Shown here piece by piece: positions 5,622 through 5,986 of a DNA stretch of 5,986 bases (positions are counted from its first letter, which is position 1; the number at the start of each line of letters is the position of its first letter). The stretch is taken from the NCBI GenBank assembly GCA_902475645.1, contig CABSAH010000102.1, positions 1-5,986 of the forward strand, in the 5' to 3' direction. The stretch comes from an uncultured Christensenellaceae bacterium (GTDB lineage: Bacteria > Bacillota > Clostridia > Christensenellales > CAG-138). Position numbers and translations under genes: made by a program. The notes below the pieces were generated by a model, which was not told where the DNA came from, searched no databases, and worked only from the letters and a program-made list of their open reading frames with translations.

Positions 5622-5986
5622 TCTTCGCTACCGAGCTCGCGCGCGGCGGCAACCATAATGGCGCACTCCATGCGCTTTTTGAAAAGCTCACAGCCTTCTT
5701 TATATACCCCGCGGACGGAGCCTGTGGCGTGGTATGCATTTGCGGCGCACCCGCCGGAGCAGTAAAGCCTTGCCCAGCAGTCGCGGCATTCTTCGCGGGC
5801 ATATACGTTGCAGGCAGCAAATTCATTTTGTACGGCGGTGTTGCTTACGCCGTGCCAGATATCGCCAAGTTTGAATTTTTCATCGCCTACGAACTGATGG
5901 CAGGGGTAAAGATCGCCCCACGGGGTAACGGCCATGTATTCCGTGCCTGAGCCGCAGCCGGATATGCGCTTGTATATGCACGGCCC
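5618..5986 (-). CDS. scfB: SCIFF-peptide thioether maturase (radical SAM/SPASM), C-terminal part (5' end outside window)
   Basis: The minus-strand frame is open to the window edge, giving the last 122 residues from GPCIYKRISGCGSGTEY; the Met at base 5935 is internal. This is the SPASM domain that binds auxiliary [4Fe-4S] clusters. The cysteine spacing fits the signature: Cys11, then G24-X4-Cys29 (GDLYPCHQF), Cys67-X2-Cys70-X5-Cys76-X3-Cys80 (ECRDCWARLYCSGGC), and Cys99 (EGCELF), numbered from the edge. The stretches YPCHQFVG, ECRDCWARLYCSGGCAANAYH and GVY-x-x-GCEL are, from memory, typical of SCIFF maturases (six-Cys family, e.g. CteB). These enzymes form Cys-to-Thr thioether bonds in the Cys-rich SCIFF peptide. 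The SAM-binding CX3CX2C region and the precursor gene scfA would lie to the right of the window. The stop overlaps the decarboxylase start. Confidence 0.9.
   Translation of the reverse strand, partial: GPCIYKRISGCGSGTEYMAVTPWGDLYPCHQFVGDEKFKLGDIWHGVSNTAVQNEFAACNVYAREECRDCWARLYCSGGCAANAYHATGSVRGVYKEGCELFKKRMECAIMVAAARELGSEE

Noticed and set aside
5232..5765. A 177-codon plus-strand frame across the decarboxylase/maturase junction.
   Set aside because: Antisense to two well-supported genes; low-complexity composition, no Shine-Dalgarno and no family resemblance.
5933..5935. ATG at 5935 (minus strand) as the start of the maturase gene.
   Set aside because: The 17 codons before it encode ISGCGSGTEY-type sequence including a SPASM cysteine, so this Met is internal.

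Overview
The window looks like chromosomal DNA from a member of class Clostridia (Firmicutes), probably one with a fairly GC-rich genome. Three things support this. A cluster of FAD oxidoreductase, cmk, plsC and ispH in this order is familiar from clostridia. IspH is fused in frame to a four-domain ribosomal protein S1, an architecture known from clostridia. The right edge carries the end of a SCIFF-peptide maturase, a radical SAM family characteristic of Clostridia. I see no mobile element, tRNA, rRNA, CRISPR array or phage gene.

Plus strand, 1-4167: a tightly packed operon. It holds the C-terminal end of a BaiN/HI0933-type flavoprotein, cytidylate kinase, a PlsC-type acyltransferase and the IspH-S1 fusion. 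Every junction overlaps (ATGA, TAATG, then a 10-base overlap into a TTG start), and each start after the first has a clear Shine-Dalgarno. The operon joins CMP/dCMP phosphorylation, phospholipid synthesis, the last step of the MEP isoprenoid pathway and translation. It ends at a strong intrinsic terminator at 4192-4221.

Minus strand, 5986-4287: a second, convergent operon. It holds the 3' end of the SCIFF maturase gene (SPASM domain) and, translationally coupled through ATGA, a short Gram-positive-type Orn/Lys/Arg decarboxylase-fold PLP enzyme. It ends at its own hairpin with a T-tract at 4243-4284. The 119-base gap between the two operons is filled by the two terminators.

The most interesting observation is inside the fusion gene. 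At the IspH/S1 boundary there is an AT-rich island (about 34% GC by hand count over 2401-2560). It contains a near-consensus extended -10 promoter (TTGAAA, 16-base spacer, TATAAT preceded by TGA). A Shine-Dalgarno (AGGGAGG) and an in-frame ATG at 2611 follow. Isoleucine and arginine codon use changes across the same boundary. The sequence therefore suggests that the locus can make free S1 (518 residues) as well as the 791-residue fusion. The linker just after that internal start carries an unusual run of five cysteines. This is inference from sequence and has not been tested.
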